Assembly: GCF_001428545.1 (NCBI RefSeq)
Contig: NZ_LMHZ01000023.1
Coordinates: 2,467 to 66,466 of the forward strand
From: Noviherbaspirillum sp. Root189
Lineage (GTDB): Bacteria > Pseudomonadota > Gammaproteobacteria > Burkholderiales > Burkholderiaceae_D
Direction: 5' to 3'
DNA length: 64,000 nt
The notes beneath the pieces were generated by a model. It was not told the DNA's origin. It saw only the letters and a list, made by a program, of their open reading frames with translations, and made no database searches. Made by a program: the position numbers and the translations under genes. Every line of letters begins with the position of its first letter. Within the stretch, counting starts at the first letter, position 1. Shown piece by piece: positions 41,622 to 50,500 of this stretch.

Positions 41622-42323
41622 ATGGAACGAAACATTCAACACAGCCAACACAGCTATGGCGCAACGACCGACGTACTGGCCGTACGCAACCGTGTGCTGC
41701 GCAATACCTACTGGCTGCTTGCCATTTCCATGATCCCCACCGTGATCGGGGCGTGGGTGGGCGTGCAGTTCAGTTTTTCGCTCTTCTCCGGAAGCCCGAT
41801 GATCGGCTTCGTTGCCTTTCTGGCAATTGCCTTCGGCTTCTTCTATGCAATCGAAAAAACCAAGGATTCAGGGCTGGGGGTTGCCATTCTGCTTGGGTTT
41901 ACCTTCTTCATGGGGTTGATGCTTTCGCGCCTCATCAGCTATACCCTGGGCTTTTCGAATGGGTCGCAACTGATCATGACTGCGTTCGGCGGCACGGCGG
42001 CAATCTTTGCCGGCATGGCGACGATCGCCACTGTCTCCAAGCGCGACTTTTCGGGGCTTGGCAAATGGCTGTTTGCCGGCGTATTGGTGATCCTGGTTGC
42101 GGCACTGGCTAATATTTTCCTGCAAATGCCGGCCCTGTACCTGGCAATTTCGGTACTCGCCATTGCCATCTTCTCGGCCTACATCCTTTACGATGTGCAG
42201 CAGGTCATTAATGGCGGCGAAACCAATTACATCACTGCGACCCTGGCGATTTATCTCGACGTCTATAACATCTTCACCAACCTGCTGGCTTTGCTGGGCA
42301 TTGCGGGCGGTAGTCGCGACTAA
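41622..42323 (+). CDS. Bax inhibitor-1 (YbhL/YccA) family membrane protein
   Basis: A 233-residue protein with about seven membrane segments from residue 30 to 230. Motifs such as SRLISYTLGFSNGSQLIMTA and the last helices ILYDVQQVINGGETNYITAT are BI-1 family features. E. coli YccA of this group modulates FtsH; others act as channels. Start at 41622 has a CGGAGG site seven bases upstream; the frame opens earlier at 41583 without need. A terminator follows 18 bp downstream, so it is a single-gene unit. Precise function is unknown. Confidence 0.9.
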   Translation: MERNIQHSQHSYGATTDVLAVRNRVLRNTYWLLAISMIPTVIGAWVGVQFSFSLFSGSPMIGFVAFLAIAFGFFYAIEKTKDSGLGVAILLGFTFFMGLMLSRLISYTLGFSNGSQLIMTAFGGTAAIFAGMATIATVSKRDFSGLGKWLFAGVLVILVAALANIFLQMPALYLAISVLAIAIFSAYILYDVQQVINGGETNYITATLAIYLDVYNIFTNLLALLGIAGGSRD

Positions 42324-42340
42324 CATTCCCGCTGTCCACA

Positions 42341-42376
42341 AATAAAAAAGCCGATCATCTGATCGGCTTTTTTATT
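42341..42376 (+). terminator. Intrinsic terminator after the BI-1 gene
   Basis: A 17-bp inverted repeat (42341-42357 with 42360-42376) with a minimal 2-base loop and A/T runs at both sides. It can also end the minus-strand rlmD transcript. Confidence 0.85.
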
Positions 42377-42403
42377 GCTTCCTGTCCGGTCCAGCCGGTC
42401 CGG

Positions 42404-43756
42404 TCAGACAGACTCTTCCGGCAAATCGAATACGGCAATCGACTCCACGTGGGCCGTGTGCGGGAACATGTTGACGACTCCAGCCTGTGTTAATCGATAT
42501 CCTCCCTGATGCACCAGGTAGCCAGCGTCCCGTGCGAGTGTCGAAGGACTGCATGACACATAGACAATGCGCTTTGGGCGCATGTCGGCGTGTGACTCGG
42601 CCAATCCGACAATTGCCTGACATACATCCATCGCACCTTCGCGCGGCGGATCGATCAGCATACGGTCGAATTTGCCAAGAGCAATAAAGTCTTCAGTCTT
42701 TGCTTCAAATAAGTTTCGGCAATGGAAACTGGTTTTCTTGTCGAGACTATTGGTTCTTGCATTGCCGAGCGCACGCTCGGTCAACGCCGTACTGCCTTCA
42801 ATACCAACCACCTCGCGGGCCTGCGTTGCCAATGGCAAGGTGAAGTTGCCAAGACCGCAAAACAGGTCGGCAACACGGTCTTCAGGCTGTACATCGAGCA
42901 GGCGCAATGCGCGAGCCACCAGTACACGGTTGATGTGATGATTGACCTGGGTGAAATCGGTTGGCTTGAACGGCATCTTTACACCGAATTCCGGCAACAC
43001 GTAGTTCAACTCGATGTCGGTCGGATAGAACGGATAGGCTGTATCCGGCCCCTTTGGCTGCAGCCACCACTGTATCTTGTACTCATCGGCAAAAGAACGC
43101 AGCAATGCTTCGTCCTGCACCGTCAGCGGTGCCATGATGCGCAATACCAGAGCGGTGACGCTTTCGCCGACAGCCAATTCAATCTGCGGCATCTGGTCAA
43201 AGATCGATAGCGACTGCACCAAATGACGTAATGGCACGAGCATGGCCGATACATGCGGCGGCAGGATTTCACAGGTCTTCATGTCTGCAATAAATGATGA
43301 CTTGCGCTCATGAAAGCCGACCAGCACGCCACCTTTTTTCTGTACATTGCGAACCGAAAGGCGTGCGCGATAGCGGTATCCCCAGGTCGGCCCATAAATG
43401 GGGCGCAACATCCGTTCCGCACGGACCTTGCCAATATGCCAAAGATTATCTTCCAGGACACGCTGCTTCATCGCCACCTGTGCGGAGGGCTCCAGATGCT
43501 GCATGGCGCAGCCGCCGCAGGTGCCGAAATACACGCACTTCGGCGTGACCCTCAGCGAGGATTCATTGTGCAACTCGGTCAGTGTGGCAGCTTCCCATTT
43601 CGGCTTCTTGCGAAATGACTGAAAGCTCACACGCTCCCCGGGCAATGCTCCTTCGACAAAAATAACCTTGCCAGGCGTGCCATCCTCGTTCTGCAAATGA
43701 CCGACTCCGCGGCCTTCCATATCGAGGGATTCAATAACAATCGTGCTGTGCTGCAT
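42404..43756 (-). CDS. rlmD: 23S rRNA (uracil-5-)-methyltransferase RlmD
   Basis: Methylates U1939 of 23S rRNA. The N-terminal TRAM-like domain (about 1-60) precedes the iron-sulphur cysteines Cys74, Cys80, Cys83 and a fourth in MKTCEI. The methyltransferase domain has VADLFCGLGNFTLPLA, the substrate-specific LIDPPREGA and the nucleophile in VYVSCSPSTLARD. I chose ATG at 43756 (450 residues); the frame remains open to 44080 inside the exonuclease gene but reads nothing like the family. The ribosome site is weak. Confidence 0.95.
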   Translation of the reverse strand: MQHSTIVIESLDMEGRGVGHLQNEDGTPGKVIFVEGALPGERVSFQSFRKKPKWEAATLTELHNESSLRVTPKCVYFGTCGGCAMQHLEPSAQVAMKQRVLEDNLWHIGKVRAERMLRPIYGPTWGYRYRARLSVRNVQKKGGVLVGFHERKSSFIADMKTCEILPPHVSAMLVPLRHLVQSLSIFDQMPQIELAVGESVTALVLRIMAPLTVQDEALLRSFADEYKIQWWLQPKGPDTAYPFYPTDIELNYVLPEFGVKMPFKPTDFTQVNHHINRVLVARALRLLDVQPEDRVADLFCGLGNFTLPLATQAREVVGIEGSTALTERALGNARTNSLDKKTSFHCRNLFEAKTEDFIALGKFDRMLIDPPREGAMDVCQAIVGLAESHADMRPKRIVYVSCSPSTLARDAGYLVHQGGYRLTQAGVVNMFPHTAHVESIAVFDLPEESV

Positions 43757-43830
43757 AGAAAAATTTGAAATGCCGGACGGATGCGCCCGACATAAAAGAG
43801 AAGATTGAGAAATGTGCGCAGGCGCACAGG

Positions 43831-44601
43831 TTACCACGCGGCCAGGTATTCCTTCCAGTGAGGCCCATCCAAGTTGGCCAACGAATCGCGCACCAGCGCC
43901 ATTTCTTCTTCGTAGCTTTCCTTGGTCATGGCACCGCGCATCAGCAGGAAACGGCAATATACCAGGTAGGTATTGACCACGTCGGTTTCGCAATAGTCGC
44001 GGATTTCCTTCAGGCGGCCTTCGGCAAACAGTGCCCAGACTTGGGAACCATCCACACCAAGCTTGCCGGGAAAACCGCATAGTTTGGCCAAGTCATCAAG
44101 CGGCGCATTCGCGCGGCCGGTGTACAGGGCGAGCAGGTCCATCAGGTCGAGATGACGGGTATGGTAACGGCTCAGGTAGTTGTTCCACTTGAAGTCGCGG
44201 TCTTCCTCACCCATTTCCCAATAGCGCGAAGCAGTCACGCCACTGATCATGGCCCGATAGTGCAGGACCGGCATATCAAAACCTGAGCCGTTCCAGGAAA
44301 TCAGCTGCGGCGTGTACTTGTCGATGATGCGAAAAAAGTCATTCACCAGCTTGGGTTCGGTGTCTTCCAGCGTCCCGAGCGATCGGACGCGAAAACCGTC
44401 GTCATCGCGAAAGACGCAGGAGATGGCGGCGACACGATGCAGGTGATGCGGCAGAAAATCGGATTTGGTCTTTTCGCGGCGCGCGGCGAAGGCGGCTTCG
44501 GCGACTTCCTCATCCGTCATGGATGACGCATGCCCATGCAAGGTGCGCAAGCCCTCCACATCGGGAATCGTCTCGATGTCAAACACCAAAACCGGAATCA
44601 C
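43831..44601 (-). CDS. Predicted 3'-5' exonuclease related to PolB proofreading domain
   Basis: A DEDD-type nuclease of 256 residues. Exo I is VFDIETIPD near residue 5-13, Exo II the [11 protein letters not shown] segment, and Exo III the [13 protein letters not shown] segment near 207-219; the four carboxylates are in place. The family resembles the isolated exonuclease domain of family B polymerases. Its GTG start overlaps the rpoS stop (GTGA), so translation is probably coupled to the stationary-phase sigma factor. The physiological substrate is unknown. Confidence 0.88.
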   Translation of the reverse strand: MIPVLVFDIETIPDVEGLRTLHGHASSMTDEEVAEAAFAARREKTKSDFLPHHLHRVAAISCVFRDDDGFRVRSLGTLEDTEPKLVNDFFRIIDKYTPQLISWNGSGFDMPVLHYRAMISGVTASRYWEMGEEDRDFKWNNYLSRYHTRHLDLMDLLALYTGRANAPLDDLAKLCGFPGKLGVDGSQVWALFAEGRLKEIRDYCETDVVNTYLVYCRFLLMRGAMTKESYEEEMALVRDSLANLDGPHWKEYLAAW

Positions 44602-45626
44602 AACAAGGCGTCCTTGCCGACACCGCGGGCGGTCAGCGCGCGCTTGAGTTTGACCAGCGCTTCCTGCTGGATTTGCCGCACACGTTCGCGGGTAACGCTC
44701 ATTTCGGACGCAAGTTCTTCCAGCGTTGCCGGATCGTCGTTATCGAGGCCAAAGCGACGCACGATGACGATGCGTTGCTTGTCCGGGAGTTTCTTGAGCC
44801 AGTCACGCACCAGGACCATCATCTCATGATGCTCCGCACGAGAATCCGGCCCGTCGTCTGCATCGCCTGGCAACATATCCATCAGGCTGGCCTGCGGATC
44901 GTTATCGAGCGGCGCATCGAGGGATGTGGCGTGTTCGGACAGTGCCAGGATGTCCTGCACATCTTCGACCGGACGGTCGACCAAATGGGCAATATCCTCG
45001 GCAGTGGCATCCTTGCCGTCATGATGCTGCGCTTCAAGGTGATACTTGGCGCGCAGGATCTGGTTGAGTTCGCGCACCATATGCACCGGCAAACGCACGG
45101 TACGTGCCTGATTCATGATTGCACGCTCGATGCTCTGGCGGATCCACCACGTCGCATAGGTGGAAAAGCGAAAGCCGCGTTCGGGCTCGAACTTGTCGAT
45201 GGCGCGCATCAGGCCGAGATTACCCTCTTCAATGAGGTCTAGCAGCACGACGCCGCGATTGATGTAATGCTTTGCAATCGAGACAACCAGGCGCAGGTTG
45301 TGTTCGATCATTTTTTGCCGGGCCTCGAAATTACCCTGCTTGGCCAGCGTAGCGTAATGCACTTCCTCTTCCACCTTGAGCAGCGGACGTGCGCCGATCT
45401 GGTTCAGATAGTGCTGTGTCGTGTCGGTGGAGAGCTCGGCGGCGAGGACTGTCTTGAGCTCATCGACCGGGTCCGCCACCGGGACGACCACCCCTTCCCC
45501 CTGCTCCGCATCCACGTCGTCGATCAGCGGCCCATCACCGTCGCTGCCTCCATGCAGAGACATGCCTTCGGACATGTCATCCGGCGATGCATCATCATCC
45601 AGCGGATCGTGAGGGTTGCGGTTCAT
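44598..45626 (-). CDS. rpoS: RNA polymerase sigma factor RpoS (sigma-38)
   Basis: Stationary-phase and stress sigma factor. Regions 1.2 to 4.2 are visible: [20 protein letters not shown] and [17 protein letters not shown] (region 2), [14 protein letters not shown] (2.4), a central region 3 and the helix-turn-helix [18 protein letters not shown] (4.2). The N-terminal 60 residues are acidic and variable. 342 residues. ATG lies directly after the nlpD stop codon, so an rpoS promoter inside nlpD is likely, as in E. coli, but I did not locate one. Confidence 0.98.
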   Translation of the reverse strand: MNRNPHDPLDDDASPDDMSEGMSLHGGSDGDGPLIDDVDAEQGEGVVVPVADPVDELKTVLAAELSTDTTQHYLNQIGARPLLKVEEEVHYATLAKQGNFEARQKMIEHNLRLVVSIAKHYINRGVVLLDLIEEGNLGLMRAIDKFEPERGFRFSTYATWWIRQSIERAIMNQARTVRLPVHMVRELNQILRAKYHLEAQHHDGKDATAEDIAHLVDRPVEDVQDILALSEHATSLDAPLDNDPQASLMDMLPGDADDGPDSRAEHHEMMVLVRDWLKKLPDKQRIVIVRRFGLDNDDPATLEELASEMSVTRERVRQIQQEALVKLKRALTARGVGKDALL

Positions 45627-46595
45627 TTAGCGGCTTGGCAAAAATTTTGAGGGATCTACCGGTTTACCTTGCTGACGTATTTCAAAATGCAGTTTCACCT
45701 CATCGGTGTCGGAATTACCCATTTCTGCAATTTTCTGACCTTTGCTGACATTTTGATCTTCTTTAACGAAGATGGTTTTGTTGTGGGCATACGCGGACAA
45801 GAGATTGTTGGAGTGTTTCACAATCACCAGATTTCCGTAGCCGCGAATTCCACTGCCAGCATACAGCACTTTACCCGCGCCCGCCGCTACAACAGGCTGC
45901 CCCATCTTGCCGGCAATATCAATACCGCGCCTGCCCTCGCTGAAGCCGGAAATGACCCGCCCTTCCGCCGGCCAGATCCATGCAATGTTGTCTTCTTCAG
46001 TCCCCTGTGCATGCGGTACTTCCGGCGTTTTCTCCGTCGTTTTTGGCACCTCGGGTTTCGGGATGGCGGCCGTTGCCGGTGCACTTGGGGTGGTGGCGGA
46101 TTCCGGCTTTTGCATCTCCGCGAGCGCGGCATCGGAATACGGCCGCTTTTCCCCGCGAGGACCCGTCTTGTGGACCGCTGATCCGGCCGTTGCGCCGGGC
46201 AGCGGACGCACCTCGGTGCCCGGGCTCACAGTGGCATTGGCCGGCGGTTGAGAACCATCCGGCGGCAGGACGCGCAATTGCTGGTCAACCTTGATGTCGT
46301 TCGGATTGGCAAGATTGTTCCAGGTGACCAGATCGCGATAATTCTGACCGAAATCAAGCGCAATCTGCAGCAGCGTATCCCCTTTGCGTACCGTGTAGTA
46401 GCCCCGGTTTTCAGTTCTTTGCCCTGTCGCAGCGGCGGGCGGGACGACTGCCGGAGCAGGCGGTTTCGGCGCCTCGGCACCCCGTGGGGCCACCGGCCGG
46501 TCATAGACGGGCGCAGGTCCGCGCGCCGTCGTACAGGCGGCTAACAACACGGGCAAGGCAGCGATAAACAGCAAACGTATTTTTCTCATTCTCAT
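45627..46595 (-). CDS. nlpD: NlpD-type LysM/LytM lipoprotein
   Basis: Outer-membrane lipoprotein that activates cell-wall amidases during division in E. coli. The lipobox LLAAC has Cys21 in the chosen frame. A LysM domain (YYTVRKGDTLLQIALDFGQN) and a C-terminal LytM/M23 domain follow. The first metal-binding histidine of true peptidases is replaced by Arg in GRRGIDIAG, so it should be non-catalytic, as in NlpD. Start ATG at 46595 is preferred; the open frame reaches 46703, overlapping pcm. No strong ribosome site is seen. Confidence 0.94.
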   Translation of the reverse strand: MRMRKIRLLFIAALPVLLAACTTARGPAPVYDRPVAPRGAEAPKPPAPAVVPPAAATGQRTENRGYYTVRKGDTLLQIALDFGQNYRDLVTWNNLANPNDIKVDQQLRVLPPDGSQPPANATVSPGTEVRPLPGATAGSAVHKTGPRGEKRPYSDAALAEMQKPESATTPSAPATAAIPKPEVPKTTEKTPEVPHAQGTEEDNIAWIWPAEGRVISGFSEGRRGIDIAGKMGQPVVAAGAGKVLYAGSGIRGYGNLVIVKHSNNLLSAYAHNKTIFVKEDQNVSKGQKIAEMGNSDTDEVKLHFEIRQQGKPVDPSKFLPSR

Positions 46596-46642
46596 ACTAT
46601 TAACATTTTGCGACAGCAGTCGCACTCCAACTGGCGCCAGGT

Positions 46643-47509
46643 TCACATGACACCCGGGCGCAAGGGGACGAAATGGCAGTCTTCGAGTGTCGTATTGATC
46701 CACTCGAATTTGCTGACGCGTTCGATGAGTTGCAGGACCTGATGGCGTGCGCCGACCGGTGCAACCAGCCTGCCGCCGATACTCATCTGGTCCAGTAAAG
46801 CCTGTGGCACCTCCATCCCTGCGGCGGCCAGGATGATGCCGTCGAAAGGTGCCGCTTGCGGAAGCCCAAGCATACCATCTCCATACTGCAACCGGATATT
46901 AGCAATCCTCAACGGCCGCAGGTTGGATTTGGCAAGTTCATGCAAGGGTTTGATGCGCTCAATGGAATAAACTTCCTTCGCCACCAGGGACAGGACCGCG
47001 GCCTGATAGCCGCAGCCGGTGCCGATTTCCAGCACCTTGCCCAGTACGCCGCCATTGCCGTTGGCACGCATGACTTCAATCATGCGTGCGACGATATACG
47101 GTTGTGAAATGGTCTGATGATGACCGATGGGCAAGGATGCATCAATGTAAGCCTGACTCCACAGCCCGGGCTCGACGAACATGTGGCGCGGCACGGCGTC
47201 CAGCGCGGCGAGTACCTTGCTATCCTTGACACCCTGCCTGGCAACACGCGTCACCATGGCGGTGCGCACGGCGTCGGACACCAGTGCGTTTGCCCTGTTC
47301 GACGGGATTGCCTGCGGCGCAGCACGTGGCGGCGCGGCAGGCGGCAGCGCGGAGGACACCGGTGCGCGCTGCATATTGCGGGCGGCATTCTGGGTTGCCG
47401 TTTGCGGTGTCGCGACCTTGGCTGATGCGGGGGTCGCTTGCGCGGCCTTGCGGGATTTTTCCACTACGGATGACAGCGGCAAGGGAAAGCGCTTGTCCTT
47501 GTCAGTCAT
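46643..47509 (-). CDS. pcm: Protein-L-isoaspartate O-methyltransferase
   Basis: SAM enzyme that repairs damaged isoaspartyl residues, important in stationary phase. The SAM motif is [19 protein letters not shown] and the PCMT core region is [16 protein letters not shown]. The first ~75 residues (Ala/Pro-rich) are an extension not needed for the enzyme. The start ATG overlaps the surE stop by four bases. 288 residues against about 208 in E. coli. Confidence 0.95.
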   Translation of the reverse strand: MTDKDKRFPLPLSSVVEKSRKAAQATPASAKVATPQTATQNAARNMQRAPVSSALPPAAPPRAAPQAIPSNRANALVSDAVRTAMVTRVARQGVKDSKVLAALDAVPRHMFVEPGLWSQAYIDASLPIGHHQTISQPYIVARMIEVMRANGNGGVLGKVLEIGTGCGYQAAVLSLVAKEVYSIERIKPLHELAKSNLRPLRIANIRLQYGDGMLGLPQAAPFDGIILAAAGMEVPQALLDQMSIGGRLVAPVGARHQVLQLIERVSKFEWINTTLEDCHFVPLRPGVM

Positions 47510-48243
47510 GACAATCCTCGCCTGAGCAATTCCAGTTGGGCGCCATGCGTCAGGTCGATCTGGAGCGGCGTTACCGAGACAAATCCGTTGGCGACCGCAT
47601 GAAAGTCGGTGCCCTCGCCCGCATCCTTTGCCTTGCCGGCAGGCCCGATCCAGAATATTTCGCGGCCGTGCGGATCCTGTGTCTTGATCACAGGTTCGGA
47701 TTCATGTCGCTTGCCAAGACGCGTGGCCGCAAGTCCCTTGATCTCTTCATAAGGCAGGTTCGGAATGTTCACGTTCAACAGATACGGACCGGCCAGCACA
47801 CCCGAACGCTGCTCCACGAACTCCCGTGCAATGCGCGCCGCCGAATCCAGATGCGCCCACCCTGGGTTGGCCTGTGAAAATGCTATCGCCGGAATGCCGA
47901 ACAGGAAGCCTTCGGTGGCAGCAGCGACCGTTCCTGAGTACAGCGTATCATCGCCCATGTTCTGCCCCTGATTGATGCCTGAGACGATCAGGTCCGGCTT
48001 GAAGGCAAGCCCGCCTGTGAGCGCAACGTGCACGCAGTCGGAAGGCGTACCATTGACAAAATAGAAGCCATTCTCCGCGCGCTGCACGGAAAGCGGCCGA
48101 TTCAGCGTCAATGAATTGGAACTGCCTGAACGGTTGCTGTCGGGTGCGACAACGACAATTTCCGCGATCCGGCTCAGTGCTTCGACCAGGGCCACGATAC
48201 CTGGCGCAAGATATCCGTCGTCGTTACTAACAAGAATTTTCAT
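47506..48243 (-). CDS. surE: 5'/3'-nucleotidase SurE
   Basis: Survival-protein phosphatase of nucleotides and short polyphosphate. The N-terminal active site [10 protein letters not shown] with the aspartate pair, the [17 protein letters not shown] segment and the [20 protein letters not shown] motif are all typical. 245 residues. It is the first gene of surE-pcm-nlpD-rpoS. Confidence 0.97.
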   Translation of the reverse strand: MKILVSNDDGYLAPGIVALVEALSRIAEIVVVAPDSNRSGSSNSLTLNRPLSVQRAENGFYFVNGTPSDCVHVALTGGLAFKPDLIVSGINQGQNMGDDTLYSGTVAAATEGFLFGIPAIAFSQANPGWAHLDSAARIAREFVEQRSGVLAGPYLLNVNIPNLPYEEIKGLAATRLGKRHESEPVIKTQDPHGREIFWIGPAGKAKDAGEGTDFHAVANGFVSVTPLQIDLTHGAQLELLRRGLS

Positions 48244-48297
48244 ACGGGAATTTTACCTGATGGATCGCTGCGCTCCGCATCGTAAACAGCCGTGATG

Positions 48298-48325
48298 TTG
48301 ACATTTTGCGGCATAAGCCTAGAAT
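48298..48325 (+). promoter_or_regulatory. Near-consensus promoter of the quinone oxidoreductase gene
   Basis: TTGACA (48298-48303) and TAGAAT (48320-48325) with a 16-bp spacer, about 55 bp upstream of the ATG at 48380. Confidence 0.75.
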
Positions 48326-48327
48326 AA

Positions 48328-48337
48328 AACGATCGTT
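48328..48337. promoter_or_regulatory. Perfect palindrome overlapping the likely transcription start
   Basis: AACGATCGTT is a 10-bp perfect palindrome beginning 2 bp after the -10 box. Its place fits a repressor operator, for instance of the TetR type, but no regulator gene is adjacent. Confidence 0.45.
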
Positions 48338-48379
48338 CTTTTTTGAACCATTGACAATGACTGACAATAAGGAGACACA

Positions 48380-49360
48380 ATGAAAGCGATCCTCTGCAAA
48401 ACATGGGGACTTCCCGATACTTTGGTTGTAGAGGAACTGCCCGATGTGGTTCCCGGCCCGGGGCAGGTGGCCATCGACGTGCAGGCAGCGGGCGTTAATT
48501 TTCCTGACGTACTGATCATCCAGAACAAGTACCAATTCAAGCCGGAACTGCCTTTCACCCCGGGAAGCGAACTGGCCGGCGTCATTCGCGCCGTCGGTGA
48601 CGGCGTCACGAACGTGAAGGTTGGCGACAAGGTGCTGGCCTTTGTCAGCCAGGGCGCATTTGCGCAGCAGATCGCCGTCCCCGCGCAACTCGTCATGCCC
48701 ATGCCGCCCGGATTGGATTTTGATACCGCCGCTGCGGTCACACTGACTTATGGCACTTCGCATCACGCCGTCGTGGACCGCGCGCAGTTGAAAGCGGGCG
48801 AAACCATGCTGGTTCTGGGTGCTGCAGGCGGTGTCGGACTTGCGGCAATCGAAATCGGCAAGGCACTCGGCGCACGCGTCATTGCAGCGGCTTCCACCGA
48901 TGAGAAACTGGCGGTGTGCAAAGACCACGGTGCGGATGCGACAATCAATTACTCCACACAGGATTTGCGCGAAGCCATCAAGGCGGCGACAGACGGCAAA
49001 GGTCCGGACGTGATCTATGATCCGGTCGGCGGCATCTATGCGGAGCCGGCATTCCGTTCGATCGGATGGCGCGGCCGCTACCTCGTGGTCGGATTTGCCA
49101 ATGGTGAAATTCCGAAGTTGCCACTGAACCTGTCCCTGCTCAAAGGCGCATCGATTGTTGGCGTATTCTGGGGCGAATTTGCGCGCCGCGAGCCGAAGGC
49201 GAATCTTGCCGCGATGCGTGAACTGATGACCTGGATGGCGGAAGGAAAAATCCGGCCGCATATCTCCGGCCGATATGCATTGGCGGACACCGCGCAAGCA
49301 CTCAACGATATGGCGGCACGCAAGGTGACTGGCAAGGTTGTGATTCAGCCGCAGAGGTAA
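48380..49360 (+). CDS. NAD(P)H:quinone oxidoreductase, zinc-independent MDR family
   Basis: A 326-residue medium-chain dehydrogenase/reductase like CurA or quinone oxidoreductases. The N-terminal GroES-like domain has GVNFPDVLIIQNKYQ and PGSELAGVIRAVG. The NADPH-binding domain has MLVLGAAGGVGLAAIEIGKALGA. Zinc-binding cysteines are absent, so a reductase rather than an alcohol dehydrogenase. A GGAG site precedes the ATG. It is divergent from surE and a single-gene unit. Confidence 0.9.
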   Translation: MKAILCKTWGLPDTLVVEELPDVVPGPGQVAIDVQAAGVNFPDVLIIQNKYQFKPELPFTPGSELAGVIRAVGDGVTNVKVGDKVLAFVSQGAFAQQIAVPAQLVMPMPPGLDFDTAAAVTLTYGTSHHAVVDRAQLKAGETMLVLGAAGGVGLAAIEIGKALGARVIAAASTDEKLAVCKDHGADATINYSTQDLREAIKAATDGKGPDVIYDPVGGIYAEPAFRSIGWRGRYLVVGFANGEIPKLPLNLSLLKGASIVGVFWGEFARREPKANLAAMRELMTWMAEGKIRPHISGRYALADTAQALNDMAARKVTGKVVIQPQR

Positions 49361-49409
49361 GGCAGTCCGGTTCGGGACAGATGGCGTCCTGGACCGGTGC
49401 CCAGAGCCG

Positions 49410-49430
49410 CTCCGGCCACCCGTGCCGGAG
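49410..49430 (+). terminator. Weak hairpin between convergent qor and PilZ genes
   Basis: CTCCGGC (49410-49416) pairs with GCCGGAG (49424-49430). The tail (ACTTTCCTTT) is only partly T-rich. It may end the upstream gene on the plus strand. Confidence 0.35.
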
Positions 49431-49439
49431 ACTTTCCTT

Positions 49440-50369
49440 TCAATCCCCTTCCGCGAGGGTCTGATGAACAAAGGCCGACAGAATCAGTCGGTCGTGGATG
49501 GACACATCCACAAATTCAAAGCCGTGCTTGAAACCTTCACCGTTTTCCGACGGCGCCACTGAACGCAAGACCATCTTGAGGTTCAGGAATTCATCCTGCC
49601 CAGCGGCGCGCACCTTGAATTTAATCTGGCCCTCATCGCCTTTCGACCCGATCATTTGCTTGATCGTTGCGGAAGCGCCTCCCATGCTGAGGTCCGTGAT
49701 GATGGCTGCGCAGGATCGCTCCGGAGACCCAAGTGATACGGCCGCGATAATGTCGACTTCCGCCCTGACGCCCTTGCGAACCACGGTGCAGCGTACTTCC
49801 TTCGGATAAGCGAGATGCAGGTACGGATGCGGAGAATGCACCGACTTCACTGCCGCCGTGACAAAGGCATACGCTTTTTTGCCGGAAAAAGCCCTCACGA
49901 CGAAGGTCTGTCCATCCCGTACAAATTCAAATTTTCCGTCCGTGACCGGCGCCGTAACAAACACAGTCTTGTTCTTCACGAAGCCGATCATGCGCACCGT
50001 GTATCGCACGGCCGAATTGTCGATCAGCTGAAGATAGAGGGTCTCGCCGACATACCAGCGCACATCGTCCATGGCGACAACGACTTCCTTGCCGGCGTTG
50101 TTTTCTTCTTTCGGCGGCTCGGCCACGACGGGTTTCTTCGACTGTGCCATTGGCATTGATGGGCGCGGTGCCGTCGGGATCACATCCCAGGCTGAATCCT
50201 TGATGAATCCGTTATCGATCAGCTCGTCGACCTGCGCCTGATTTTCGAGCACGTATCCCGCAGCAAGCAACATATTGCCATGCCAGTCATAGATGGTTTC
50301 ACGCAACGGCTTGCCGACAACCAGATCAGCGGAACGCACCGGCATCAGGGAAACGACGGGATCGGACAT
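49440..50369 (-). CDS. PilZ-domain c-di-GMP receptor with YcgR-like and HD-GYP-type N-terminal modules
   Basis: A 309-residue cytoplasmic protein. Residues about 13-57 (VGKPLRETIYDWHGNMLLAAG, then a short helix) resemble the small N-terminal module seen in HD-GYP phosphodiesterases. Residues about 103-190 resemble a YcgR-type N-terminal domain (VGETLYLQ). The C-terminal PilZ domain has both c-di-GMP contacts: RKGVR (Arg198, Arg202) and DLSMGG (Asp226, Ser228, Gly230/231). It should sense c-di-GMP and may brake motility, a role inferred from YcgR. No flagellar neighbour is adjacent. Confidence 0.85.
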   Translation of the reverse strand: MSDPVVSLMPVRSADLVVGKPLRETIYDWHGNMLLAAGYVLENQAQVDELIDNGFIKDSAWDVIPTAPRPSMPMAQSKKPVVAEPPKEENNAGKEVVVAMDDVRWYVGETLYLQLIDNSAVRYTVRMIGFVKNKTVFVTAPVTDGKFEFVRDGQTFVVRAFSGKKAYAFVTAAVKSVHSPHPYLHLAYPKEVRCTVVRKGVRAEVDIIAAVSLGSPERSCAAIITDLSMGGASATIKQMIGSKGDEGQIKFKVRAAGQDEFLNLKMVLRSVAPSENGEGFKHGFEFVDVSIHDRLILSAFVHQTLAEGD

Positions 50370-50500
50370 GAACTCTCTTCAGGCAGACTAACTAACGGGA
50401 CGTGTGACGTTGTCAGTATAGCGAGGTTTGGTGCCGGTTTACGTATGTTTGCGCATGTTTGCAACCGACTGTATGGCTCACTTCAGGATCCACACGCTTG

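Noticed and set aside
43757-44080. 107-codon in-frame extension upstream of rlmD
   Set aside because: It lies inside the exonuclease gene on the same strand in another frame, has no family similarity, and RlmD starts properly at 43756.
48227-49471. 414-codon open frame on the minus strand
   Set aside because: Antisense to the quinone oxidoreductase gene, which has a promoter, ribosome site and family motifs.
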